A stretch of DNA of 64,000 nucleotides from Nonomuraea rubra (GTDB lineage: Bacteria > Actinomycetota > Actinomycetes > Streptosporangiales > Streptosporangiaceae), in contig NZ_JACHMI010000001.1 of assembly GCF_014207985.1 (NCBI RefSeq), forward strand, positions 10,213,001 to 10,277,000. The letters are read 5' to 3'. A model generated the notes under the pieces. The model ran no database searches. It had not been told where the DNA came from and saw only the letters and a program-made list of their open reading frames with translations. The position numbers were made by a program, and so were the translations under genes. Positions 16,777 to 24,029 of the stretch are shown piece after piece (position 1 is the stretch's first letter; every line of letters starts with the position of its first letter).

Positions 16777-18261
16777 ATGATCCACAGCCTGTCCCTGTCA
16801 GACGTGCTCGCCGACCACGCCCGCAGCCGCCCACAGGTGACGGCGGTGGTGGACGGGGAGCTGCGGCTCACCTATCGCGAGCTGGACGAGCGGGTGACCC
16901 GGCTGGCCGCGGCGCTGGAACGGCTGGGGGTGTCCGCCGGCGACCGGGTGCTGTGGCTGGGGCAGAACGCGTACGCGGTGCTGGAGCTGCTGCTCGCCTG
17001 CTCCAGGCTGGGCGCGATCTGCTGCCCGGCGAACTGGCGGCAGTCGGCGGACGAGCTGCGCTTCGTGCTCTCCGACCTCACCCCCGCGGCCGTCTTCTGG
17101 GAGCGCTCCGAGACCACCGAGCCGCTGCGCGACGCGGGGTGGATCGAGGCGGGCGAGGAGTACGAGCGGCTGATCGCCGAGGCGCCCGGACGGGACTTCC
17201 CCCAGGTCTCCGACACCGAGCCGGTCCTGGCCCTCTACACCGCCGCCTTCGCCGGCCGCCCGAGCGCCGCCCTGCTCAGCAGTGCCGCGCTGGTCGCGCA
17301 CGCCACGACCCTGCTCGTCGTACGCCAGATGGAGCCGGGCTTCACCTTCCTCAACAGCGGGCCCCTCTTCCACGTCGGCACCATGATGTTCTGCCTGGCC
17401 ACGCTGCAGATCGGCGGCACGAACGTGTTCACCCCCGCCTTCGACCCCGAGGAGGTGTGCCGGCTGGTCGACGCCGAGCGGGTGACGCAGGCGTTCCTGT
17501 TCGGCGGGATGATCGACGCGGTGGCCAAGGCGAACGCGGGCGGCAAGTACGACCTGTCGTCGCTGCGGTTCGTCGCCCACTCCGCCGAGTGGGACGACAT
17601 GATCACCGTGGACGACTCGCCCTGGTGCCGGTCCAAGATGGGCGGGTACGGGCAGACCGAGGTGGGTGGCATGCTCACGTTCCTGGGGCTGGCGGAGGGC
17701 GGGGCCGGGTTCGCCGGGCGGCCGTCGCCGCTGGTGCAGGTGCGGATCCTGGGTCCGGACGGCGGCGAGGTGCCGGTGGGTGAGACCGGGGAGATCTGTG
17801 CTCGCGGCAAGACCCTCTTTTCCGGATATTTCGCCCGGCCCGACTTAAATGCGGAAAAGACGGCGTACGGATGGCACCACACCGGCGACCTCGGCCGGCG
17901 CGAGCCGGACGGCACCATCACCTTCATCGGCCCCAAGCTCCGGATGATCAAATCCGGAGCGGAGAACATCTATCCGGCCGAGGTGGAGCGGGCGCTCAAG
18001 TCCCATCCCGCCGTGGCCGACGCCGCCGTCATCGGCGTCCCCGACCCCGACTGGCACCAGGCGGTCAAGGCCGTCGTCGCCCTGAAGCCCGCGGCCGGGG
18101 CCACGGAGGACGAGCTGGTCGAGCACGTCAGGGGGTTGCTGGCGGCGTACAAGCGGCCGCGGCACGTCGCGTTCGTGGACACCATCCCCAAGCGCGGCTT
18201 CACCCCCGACTACGACGCCCTGGACGCCACCCACGGCGGCGGCAACTACCCAGGCACCTGA
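16777..18261 (+). CDS. AMP-forming acyl-CoA synthetase-like protein with unusual P-loop
   Basis: 494 residues from the ATG at 16777, one base after the LLM stop; GGAGACTGAG serves as ribosome site. The ANL-fold order is intact: GDRVLWLGQNAYAVLELLLA, the YGQTEVGG motif, GWHHTGDLGRREPDG, then the hinge and C-terminal lysine region (PKRGFTPDY). The phosphate loop reads YTAAFAGRPSAALLS (about residues 150-165) instead of the usual TSGTTGxPK. Related actinobacterial FadD-like proteins share this variant. It probably activates the acid made or used by the LLM enzyme. Confidence 0.88.
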   Translation: MIHSLSLSDVLADHARSRPQVTAVVDGELRLTYRELDERVTRLAAALERLGVSAGDRVLWLGQNAYAVLELLLACSRLGAICCPANWRQSADELRFVLSDLTPAAVFWERSETTEPLRDAGWIEAGEEYERLIAEAPGRDFPQVSDTEPVLALYTAAFAGRPSAALLSSAALVAHATTLLVVRQMEPGFTFLNSGPLFHVGTMMFCLATLQIGGTNVFTPAFDPEEVCRLVDAERVTQAFLFGGMIDAVAKANAGGKYDLSSLRFVAHSAEWDDMITVDDSPWCRSKMGGYGQTEVGGMLTFLGLAEGGAGFAGRPSPLVQVRILGPDGGEVPVGETGEICARGKTLFSGYFARPDLNAEKTAYGWHHTGDLGRREPDGTITFIGPKLRMIKSGAENIYPAEVERALKSHPAVADAAVIGVPDPDWHQAVKAVVALKPAAGATEDELVEHVRGLLAAYKRPRHVAFVDTIPKRGFTPDYDALDATHGGGNYPGT

Positions 18262-18381
18262 CCCCGTCCCCAACACCTGCCCGGCCGAGCCACAGGACCC
18301 GCACCCGGAACGCACGGAGCGACGCACCCGGCCTGCCTGCACGCGCGGGGCCGGGCACGCGCGAGGCCCGGGGCTGGGCGG

Positions 18382-18975
18382 TCAGGGGCGGGGTAGGGGC
18401 AGGCCTGCTTCCAGGTGGGCGAGGGCCTCGTCGAGCAGGGCCGGGGCGTCGAGGTCGCGGTCCTTCACCCAGTCGGCCCAGATCCCGACCATGACCCCCA
18501 TGATCGCCCCCGTGACGTTGCGGATCCCCGGATCGTCCGCAGGACGCCCCTCCCGAGCCGCGAGCCGCTCGCGCAGGGTCGCGGCCACGCCGGTCACGTT
18601 GTCGATGCTGGCCGCCCACAGCTCGGGCACCGTGAGCATCAGCACCTCCCGCTCCAGGCTGTCGGCGCGCTCCTCCGAGGTCTGGGCCTCGATCATGGCC
18701 CGCATGGCCAGCCGCACGGCCCGCACGGGCGGCACGTCGGGCGGCACCTCGTCGAGCGCCTCCACGAACGGCGGGAACTGGTCGACGATCACCAGGTCCT
18801 CCTTGGTCGCGAAGTAGCGGAAGACGGTGCTGGGCGCCACCTCCGCCGCCTCCGCGATCTGCTCGACCGTCGTGGCCGCGTACCCCTGCTCGCGGAACAG
18901 CCGCAGCGCCTCCTTCTGGATCAGCGCCCTCGTCTTGGCCTTCTTCCGCTCGCGCAGGCCCGGTCGATCACTCAT
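18382..18975 (-). CDS. TetR-family transcriptional regulator
   Basis: 197 residues. The HTH is about residues 15-60 (ALIQKEALRLFREQGYAATT, then VEQIAEAAEVAPSTVFRYFA), followed by TKEDLV. The C-terminal domain is unassigned. It is divergent from a P450 gene with a 98-bp gap containing a strong palindrome at 19050-19071, so it very probably represses the P450 and itself. Confidence 0.9.
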   Translation of the reverse strand: MSDRPGLRERKKAKTRALIQKEALRLFREQGYAATTVEQIAEAAEVAPSTVFRYFATKEDLVIVDQFPPFVEALDEVPPDVPPVRAVRLAMRAMIEAQTSEERADSLEREVLMLTVPELWAASIDNVTGVAATLRERLAAREGRPADDPGIRNVTGAIMGVMVGIWADWVKDRDLDAPALLDEALAHLEAGLPLPRP

Positions 18976-19049
18976 GTCTCCGCATTCTCGGGGCTACGGC
19001 GGCTCACGTCCACTTTCAGGAGTCCGCCGCGAATCGCTATACAACTCTC

Positions 19050-19071
19050 TTTTGAGAGTCTACTCTCAAAA
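19050..19071. promoter_or_regulatory. TetR-type operator upstream of the P450 gene
   Basis: Perfect 10-bp arms TTTTGAGAGT and ACTCTCAAAA around CT, ending 2 bp before the P450 ATG. A second ACTCTC half at 19044-19049 forms an overlapping hairpin (ACTCTC, TTTT, GAGAGT). Low GC against the neighbourhood. The position fits repression by the divergent TetR protein. Confidence 0.65.
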
Positions 19072-19073
19072 TC

Positions 19074-20213
19074 ATGCGACTTCCTACGGACCGCGACCCG
19101 CGATGCCCCTTCGACCCGCCCGCCGAGCTGCGCGGCCTGCCCGCGATGAGCAGGCTGGAGTTCCCCGACGGCCATCTCGGCTGGCTGGCCACCACGGCCG
19201 AGGCGGCCAGGACCGTGCTCGGCGACCCCAGGTTCAGCGCGCGCCGGGAGCTCAAGCACGCCCCCGTACGCTTCACCACGCCCGGCGAGACGGGACGCCC
19301 CGCACCCCCGGGCTTCTTCGGCGCCATGGACCCGCCCGAGCACACGCGTTACCGCCGCCTGCTCACCGGCCAGTTCACGCTGCGCCGGATGCGCCTGCTG
19401 GAGCCGCGCATCGCCCGCATCGCCGCCGAGCACCTGGACGCCATGGCCGCCGCGGGGCCGCCGGTGGACCTGGTGAGCGCCTACGCGCTGCCGATCCCGT
19501 CGATGGTCATCTGCGAGCTGCTGGGGGTGCCGTACGAGGATCACGAGTTCTTCCAGGAGCGCAGCCTGCGGCTCGTCGCGCCGGACGGCGACGTGGACGG
19601 CGCGACCGCCGACCTGGCGGCCTACCTGGGCGAGCTGGTACGGCACAAGCGCGCCGAACCGGGCGACGACCTCATCAGCGGGCTGACCGGCGACCTCTCC
19701 GACGAGGAGCTGATCACCGTGGCGATGATCCTGCTCGTCGCGGGCCACGAGACGACCGCGAACATGCTGGCACTCGGCGTGTTCGCGCTGCTGGAGTCCG
19801 GGACTCCCTACGAGGAGGGCGCGGTCGAGGAGCTGCTGCGCTGGTTGTCGATCGTGCAGCACGGCGCGCCCAGCAGGGCCGCGAAGCAGGACGTGGAGGT
19901 GGCGGGCGTGCTCGTGAGGCAGGGCGAGACCGTCGCGCTGTCCCTGCCGGTGATCAACCGGGATCCCGGCGTGTTCGACCGGCCGGACGTGCTCGATCCG
20001 GGTCGCGAGGAGGCCCGCAGGCACCTGTCGTTCGGGCACGGCATGCACCAGTGCCTGGGGCAGCAGCTCGCCAGGATCGAGCTGCGCATCGGCTACGGCG
20101 CGCTGTTCGAGCGCTTCCCCGGCCTGCGCCTGGCCGTCCCGCCGGCGCAGGTGCCGCTCAAGCAGGGCGGCGCGGTGTTCGGCGTCGCATGCCTGCCGGT
20201 CGCCTGGGACTGA
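19074..20213 (+). CDS. Cytochrome P450
   Basis: 379 residues, the normal size of a soluble bacterial P450. The I-helix oxygen-activating motif is AGHETT (about residues 223-228), the K-helix ExxR is within EELLR, and the haem-binding loop is FGHGMHQCLG with ligand Cys327. There is no adjacent ferredoxin or reductase gene. There is almost no 5' leader, with the operator directly upstream. The last nine codons are partly repeated downstream (20233-20259). Substrate unknown; the CoA-catabolic neighbours suggest a terminal or ring oxidation, but that is inference. Confidence 0.93.
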   Translation: MRLPTDRDPRCPFDPPAELRGLPAMSRLEFPDGHLGWLATTAEAARTVLGDPRFSARRELKHAPVRFTTPGETGRPAPPGFFGAMDPPEHTRYRRLLTGQFTLRRMRLLEPRIARIAAEHLDAMAAAGPPVDLVSAYALPIPSMVICELLGVPYEDHEFFQERSLRLVAPDGDVDGATADLAAYLGELVRHKRAEPGDDLISGLTGDLSDEELITVAMILLVAGHETTANMLALGVFALLESGTPYEEGAVEELLRWLSIVQHGAPSRAAKQDVEVAGVLVRQGETVALSLPVINRDPGVFDRPDVLDPGREEARRHLSFGHGMHQCLGQQLARIELRIGYGALFERFPGLRLAVPPAQVPLKQGGAVFGVACLPVAWD

Positions 20214-20259
20214 GTGCCGGAAGCCCGGTGTTGCGTGCCTGCCGGTCGTCTGGGACTGA
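20187..20259 (+). repeat. Duplication of the P450 3' end including its stop codon
   Basis: The 27-bp stretch 20187-20213 (last codons plus TGA of the P450) recurs at 20233-20259 with two mismatches, 46 bp downstream, again ending in TGA. The second copy is non-coding. This looks like a past tandem duplication with a short diverged spacer. Confidence 0.75.
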
Positions 20260-20298
20260 CCGCCAGGCAACTCGGCGGTGCCCGGCCCGGCGCGAGCG

Positions 20299-21207
20299 TC
20301 ACAGGATGGCGAGCGGGGTGAGCGGGCTCCCCGTGCCGCCCTCGATCCGCAGCGGCGCCGCCACGAACACGAACTCCGTGCGGCCCGCCGCAGCCAGCTC
20401 CTCCAGCCAGAGCATCTCGATCAGGTGGACGCCGTGCCGGTGGAGCAGCAGCAGGTGCAGGTCGTCCTCGACCGGCTCCTCGGCCAGCCCGCGCGCGTCG
20501 AGCCCGCCGATGGCGGCGTTGTCCGAGGCCACGGCGGCCACGTCGTGCGCCGCCAGCCACCGCCCCGCCTCCGCCGACAGCCCCGGCTGGCCCGACCAGT
20601 ACTCCTCGCGCGAGCGTTCCCACACCACCGGCCAGCCCGTACGGACGACCGCCACGTCCCCGGGCCGCGGCACGGCGATCTCCTCCAGCAGCGCGGCCGG
20701 GATGCGGTGGCCGGCGGGCAGGTGGTCGAGGCCGAGCCGCCGCGGCACGTCGTACAGCACGCCCCTGGCCACCACCCCGCCCACGTGCTCGATCCCGCAC
20801 CTGGTGGCCCCGTACGAGCGGACCCTGGCGGCCGGGTGGCCGTTGTAGAGCTCGTCGCCCGACCACATGTGGCACAGCGCGTCCATGTGCGTGGTGGTGC
20901 CGTGATGGGTGACGATCAGGGCGTCGTCGGCCACCCGCAGTCCCGCGCCGATCGGCCGGGCGCCGGCCGCGTAGTCGCCGCCGTCCACGGACATGAAGTG
21001 CTGCGGCAGCGGGCGGCCCGGCAGGTGCGGGACCGTGCCGGGGGCGGGCGAGGAGGTGGCGCCCCTGATCGGCATGGCCAGGCTGAGCACCTCACCGGTG
21101 ACGGCGCTGCGCAGCGCGTCGAGCACGACGGACGGGGTGAGCAGGTTCAAGGTGCCGCGCTGATCGTCTGGGCCGAATCGTCCCCAATTGTTAGGCTCGG
21201 TGACCAA
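20299..21207 (-). CDS. Cyclase-family (kynurenine-formamidase-like) metal hydrolase
   Basis: 302 residues from a TTG start (LVTEPNNWGRFG) with GGGAG 7 bp upstream; no ATG or GTG fits better. The metal-binding signature of the cyclase family is HHGTTTHMDALCHMWSGD. RPGDVAVVRTGW and IGGLDARGL are further family motifs. Members hydrolyse formamides or open cyclic substrates in the cytoplasm. It is divergent from an esterase gene, and a weak regulon-type operator overlaps its start codon. Confidence 0.87.
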   Translation of the reverse strand: MVTEPNNWGRFGPDDQRGTLNLLTPSVVLDALRSAVTGEVLSLAMPIRGATSSPAPGTVPHLPGRPLPQHFMSVDGGDYAAGARPIGAGLRVADDALIVTHHGTTTHMDALCHMWSGDELYNGHPAARVRSYGATRCGIEHVGGVVARGVLYDVPRRLGLDHLPAGHRIPAALLEEIAVPRPGDVAVVRTGWPVVWERSREEYWSGQPGLSAEAGRWLAAHDVAAVASDNAAIGGLDARGLAEEPVEDDLHLLLLHRHGVHLIEMLWLEELAAAGRTEFVFVAAPLRIEGGTGSPLTPLAIL

Positions 21208-21219
21208 GTAAGCGCTCCC
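21204..21219. promoter_or_regulatory. Weak candidate operator H of the CCWAGCG(NN)YGCTTGG family
   Basis: CCAAGTAAGCGCTCCC keeps only part of both arms. It overlaps the TTG start of the cyclase gene and lies 19 bp before the esterase start. It could be chance. Confidence 0.25.
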
Positions 21220-21237
21220 TTTCTCTGCGGAGGTCTG

Positions 21238-22551
21238 ATGCACTGCGATCCTCGGTTCTCCCGCGTTCGCGAGGTGTTCGAGCGGCATTTCGCCGACGGT
21301 GAGGAGCTGGGCGCGGCCTTCGCCGTCCACCTGGACGGCGAGCTGGTCGTGGATCTGTGGGACGGCGTCGCGGACCGGCACACCGGACGGCCGTGGGAGC
21401 GGGACACGCCGGCCTTCGCCTACTCCTGCACCAAGGCGATCACCGCCGCCGTGCTGCTGCAGCTCGTGGAGCGGGGGCTGGTGGACGTCGCGGCGCCGGT
21501 GGCCGAGGTGTGGCCCGAGTTCGCGGCGCAGGGCAAGGGGGCGGTCACCGTCGAGCACCTGCTCAGCCACCAGGCGGGGCTGCCGGTGCTGGAGGAGCCC
21601 GTGCCGGTCGAGGAGTTCGAGGACCAGCCGGCCATCGCGGCCAGGCTCGCCGGTCAGCGGCCGCTGTGGGAGCCGGGGTCGGCGCACGGGTACCACGCGC
21701 TGACGTACGGGTTCCTGGTGGGGGAGGTGGTCAGGCGGGTGACGGGCAAGTCGGTGGGCGAGCTGGTGTCGGCCGAGATCGCCGGGCCGCTGGGGCTGGA
21801 GCTGTGGGTGGGGGCGCCGGATCCGGTGATCGAGCGGGCGGCGCGGCTCACGGCCGGCGAACGTCCCCGCAACGACCGGCCCGCCACCACCCCCGACACC
21901 CCCGCCGGCCCGGCCACCAGCGCCACCCCCGGCACCACCATCACCGCCGTCACCGAACCGGCGCCCGCCGCCCCCGGGCCGGCGGGAACGGGAGACGAGC
22001 AGGTGGGAACGGGAGGCGAGGCGACAGGAACGGGAGGCGGGGCGGCGGCGGCCGGGAGGGCGCCGAACGTGCTGGCCGAGATGGCCAGGGCGGCCTTCGA
22101 CCCGGGCAGCCTGATGAACCGGGCACTCGGCAACCCCGCCATCAACCTGCTCAAGGGCGGCGCGAACAACCCGGTGATCCTCCGGGCGGGCTGGCCCGCG
22201 GCCGGGGTGGTCACCACGGCCAGAGGGCTGGCCGGGTTCTACCGCGCGCTGATCGCCGGCGAGATCCTGCGCCCCGGGACCCTCCAGGAGGCGCTGCGGC
22301 CCCGGGTGGACGGCCCCGACCGGGTGCTCGTCCTCGGCACCTCGTTCGGGCTCGGGTTCATGCGGCCGTCGGCGACGTTCGTGGTGCCCTCGCCGGGCGC
22401 GTTCGGCCATTCGGGCGCCGGCGGCTCGATCGGGGTCGGCGACCCGGAGCGGGGCCTGGCCATCGGGTACGTGATGAACAGGATGGCCAACGCGATCTCC
22501 GGCAACCTGCGCGGGATCCGCCTGCTGCAGGCCGTCTACGACTCGTTGTGA
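21238..22551 (+). CDS. Serine hydrolase of the beta-lactamase/EstB (family VIII esterase) type
   Basis: 437 residues from an ATG preceded by GCGGAGG. The SxxK motif is SCTK (Ser63, Lys66). A Tyr-containing motif (GSAHGYHALTYG) and a late FGHSGAGGS complete the class C-like active site. No signal peptide, so a cytoplasmic esterase is more likely than a beta-lactamase. Between about residues 215 and 275 there is a Pro/Ala/Thr/Gly-rich insertion that includes three 7-residue repeats (21982-22044). Divergent from the cyclase gene; ester or lactone hydrolysis in the same pathway is possible. Confidence 0.87.
   Translation: MHCDPRFSRVREVFERHFADGEELGAAFAVHLDGELVVDLWDGVADRHTGRPWERDTPAFAYSCTKAITAAVLLQLVERGLVDVAAPVAEVWPEFAAQGKGAVTVEHLLSHQAGLPVLEEPVPVEEFEDQPAIAARLAGQRPLWEPGSAHGYHALTYGFLVGEVVRRVTGKSVGELVSAEIAGPLGLELWVGAPDPVIERAARLTAGERPRNDRPATTPDTPAGPATSATPGTTITAVTEPAPAAPGPAGTGDEQVGTGGEATGTGGGAAAAGRAPNVLAEMARAAFDPGSLMNRALGNPAINLLKGGANNPVILRAGWPAAGVVTTARGLAGFYRALIAGEILRPGTLQEALRPRVDGPDRVLVLGTSFGLGFMRPSATFVVPSPGAFGHSGAGGSIGVGDPERGLAIGYVMNRMANAISGNLRGIRLLQAVYDSL
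21982..22044 (+). repeat. Three in-frame 21-bp repeats in the esterase gene
   Basis: Units 21982-22002, 22003-22023 and 22024-22044 encode AGTGDEQ, VGTGGEA and TGTGGGA, all with a GGAACGGGAG core. They lie in a low-complexity insertion between catalytic regions. Confidence 0.8.
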
Positions 22552-22563
22552 CCGCATGGCCGT

Positions 22564-23298
22564 TCAGTGCATGGTCACGCCGCCGCTCACCGACAGGGTC
22601 TGTCCGGTGATGTACGCGGCGCGTTCCGTACACAGGTAGGCGACCAGACCGGCGACGTCGGCGGGCGTCCCGAGGCGGCGCAGCGGGATGGCCCGCGCGA
22701 TCCTGTCCACCAGCCCCGGCTCCGCCTCGGACACCCGGCGGAGCATGGGCGTGTCGGTGGGGCCCGGGCAGACCACGTTGGAGGTCACGTGCGCCCTGGC
22801 GGCCTCGCGGGCGAGCGTCTTGGCCAGGCCGAACAGCCCCGCCTTCGTCGCCGCGTACGCCCCCTCGCCCCCGGACCCGGCCCTGGCCCCGTCGGAGGAG
22901 ACGAACACCAGCCGCCCCCAGCCCCTGGCCATCATGCCGGGCAGGAGCAGCTTGGTCAGCAACATCGGCCCGCGCAGGTTGACCTGCCACATGAGGTCCC
23001 AGCCCGCGGGATCGCTCTCGGTGAACGGCTCCACGATCGCCACCCCGGCGTTGTGCACCAGGATGTCCACCTCGCCGACCGCACCCGCGAACTCCGCCAC
23101 GGAAGCCGGTGAGGCCAGGTCCACGTGCAGCGCCCGGTTCCCGGCCCTTATCACGTCCACGTCGGCGATCACGTCCACGTCGGCGATCACGACCTCGGCG
23201 CCGAGCGCGGTCAGGTCGGCGGCGATGGCCGCGCCGATCGCGCCCGCTCCCCCGGTCACCACCGCCGTGCGCCCGTCCAGGCGCAGCCCGTCCATCAT
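22564..23298 (-). CDS. SDR-family oxidoreductase
   Basis: 244 residues from MMDGLRLDGRTAVVTGGAGA. The Rossmann motif TGGAGAIG, NAGV, catalytic Ser (VFVSSDGA) and Y-x-x-x-K (AYAATKAG) are all present, so this is a standard active short-chain dehydrogenase. The strand that sets NAD or NADP preference is disturbed by a six-residue duplication (IADVDV twice). Its start overlaps the stop of the upstream cysteine-hydrolase-like gene (ATGA), so the two are translated together. Substrate unknown. Confidence 0.9.
   Translation of the reverse strand: MMDGLRLDGRTAVVTGGAGAIGAAIAADLTALGAEVVIADVDVIADVDVIRAGNRALHVDLASPASVAEFAGAVGEVDILVHNAGVAIVEPFTESDPAGWDLMWQVNLRGPMLLTKLLLPGMMARGWGRLVFVSSDGARAGSGGEGAYAATKAGLFGLAKTLAREAARAHVTSNVVCPGPTDTPMLRRVSEAEPGLVDRIARAIPLRRLGTPADVAGLVAYLCTERAAYITGQTLSVSGGVTMH
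23150..23185 (-). repeat. Perfect 18-bp tandem duplication inside the SDR gene
   Basis: The 18-bp unit at 23150-23167 is repeated without change at 23168-23185. It adds six residues at the end of beta-strand 2, where the Asp that binds the adenosine ribose of NAD normally sits. The identity of the copies suggests a recent slippage event. Confidence 0.85.
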
Positions 23299-23888
23299 CG
23301 TTTCCACGCCTCGACCAGGTCGGCGGTGGTGGCCCGGGTGGCGAGCAGGCTGATCGTGTGCTTCAGAACGGCACGCGCGTACTCCTCGGGGATGCCCGCC
23401 ACCGCGTCCGTGACGACGGTCACCCGGTAACCCAGGTTCACCGCCTCCAGCGCCAGGCCGGGGATGCCCAGGTTGAGGGAGACGCCGAGCGCGACGACGG
23501 ACGTCACGCCCAGCGAGCGCAGCGTCATGTCGAGCGAGGTGCCGGTGAACGGCGAGAACCCGTGGTGGCGCCGGCTCTCCAGATCGGTGTCCTCGCGCAG
23601 CCCGGGCAGGACCTCGGTGGCGGGCGTGCCCTCCAGCATGTGCCGCGGGTCCTTGAGCAGGGAGACGATGAACGGGCAGTTGCCGGCGTGGGAGCCGGCC
23701 CGGTCGGCCCGGAACGCGGCCGTGCAGTGGATCACGGGCAGGCCGGCCTGCCGGGCCGCCTGGAGCAGGCGGGTGGCGTTGGCGGTGACGTCGCGGCGGG
23801 TGCACGCCTCCACCAGGTCCGGAAACTTCGTCAGATCGCCGACCACGCCCCGCTGCATCTCCATGACCAGCACCGCCACGCGCTCCAC
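23295..23888 (-). CDS. Isochorismatase-fold (cysteine hydrolase-like) protein lacking catalytic residues
   Basis: 197 residues from a GTG at 23888, chosen because GGAGG lies 5 bp upstream; a GTG at 23903 is possible. The alpha/beta fold of cysteine hydrolases is clear. The catalytic Asp of the first strand is Glu (VLVMEMQRGVVGD), and the nucleophile position reads LGVSLNLGIPG with no Cys. It is therefore probably not an ordinary hydrolase and may be a binding or regulatory member of the family. First gene of the pair with the SDR; candidate operator C lies 23 bp upstream. Confidence 0.78.
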   Translation of the reverse strand: MERVAVLVMEMQRGVVGDLTKFPDLVEACTRRDVTANATRLLQAARQAGLPVIHCTAAFRADRAGSHAGNCPFIVSLLKDPRHMLEGTPATEVLPGLREDTDLESRRHHGFSPFTGTSLDMTLRSLGVTSVVALGVSLNLGIPGLALEAVNLGYRVTVVTDAVAGIPEEYARAVLKHTISLLATRATTADLVEAWKR

Positions 23889-23910
23889 CGGCGACCTCCA
23901 CACTTCTTAG

Positions 23911-23926
23911 CCGAGCGCTTGCTTGG
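23911..23926. promoter_or_regulatory. Putative operator C of the CCWAGCG(NN)YGCTTGG family
   Basis: CCGAGCGCTTGCTTGG, with arms CCGAGCG and TGCTTGG. It lies between the leftward cysteine-hydrolase-like/SDR pair and the rightward Ser/Thr kinase, much nearer the former. Confidence 0.5.
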
Positions 23927-24029
23927 TATCCGGCTCAGCATAACACCGGACGAAATCTCCCGGCTCGTGACAACCGGAACCCCGGGTGAGACCGTCGAAT
24001 TCAAGACGGCTGCCTGATGGGGGTAGGAC

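Noticed and set aside
21238..22551. Beta-lactamase
   Set aside because: It has SxxK but no signal peptide and the family VIII esterase layout; an esterase next to a cyclase is the better reading.
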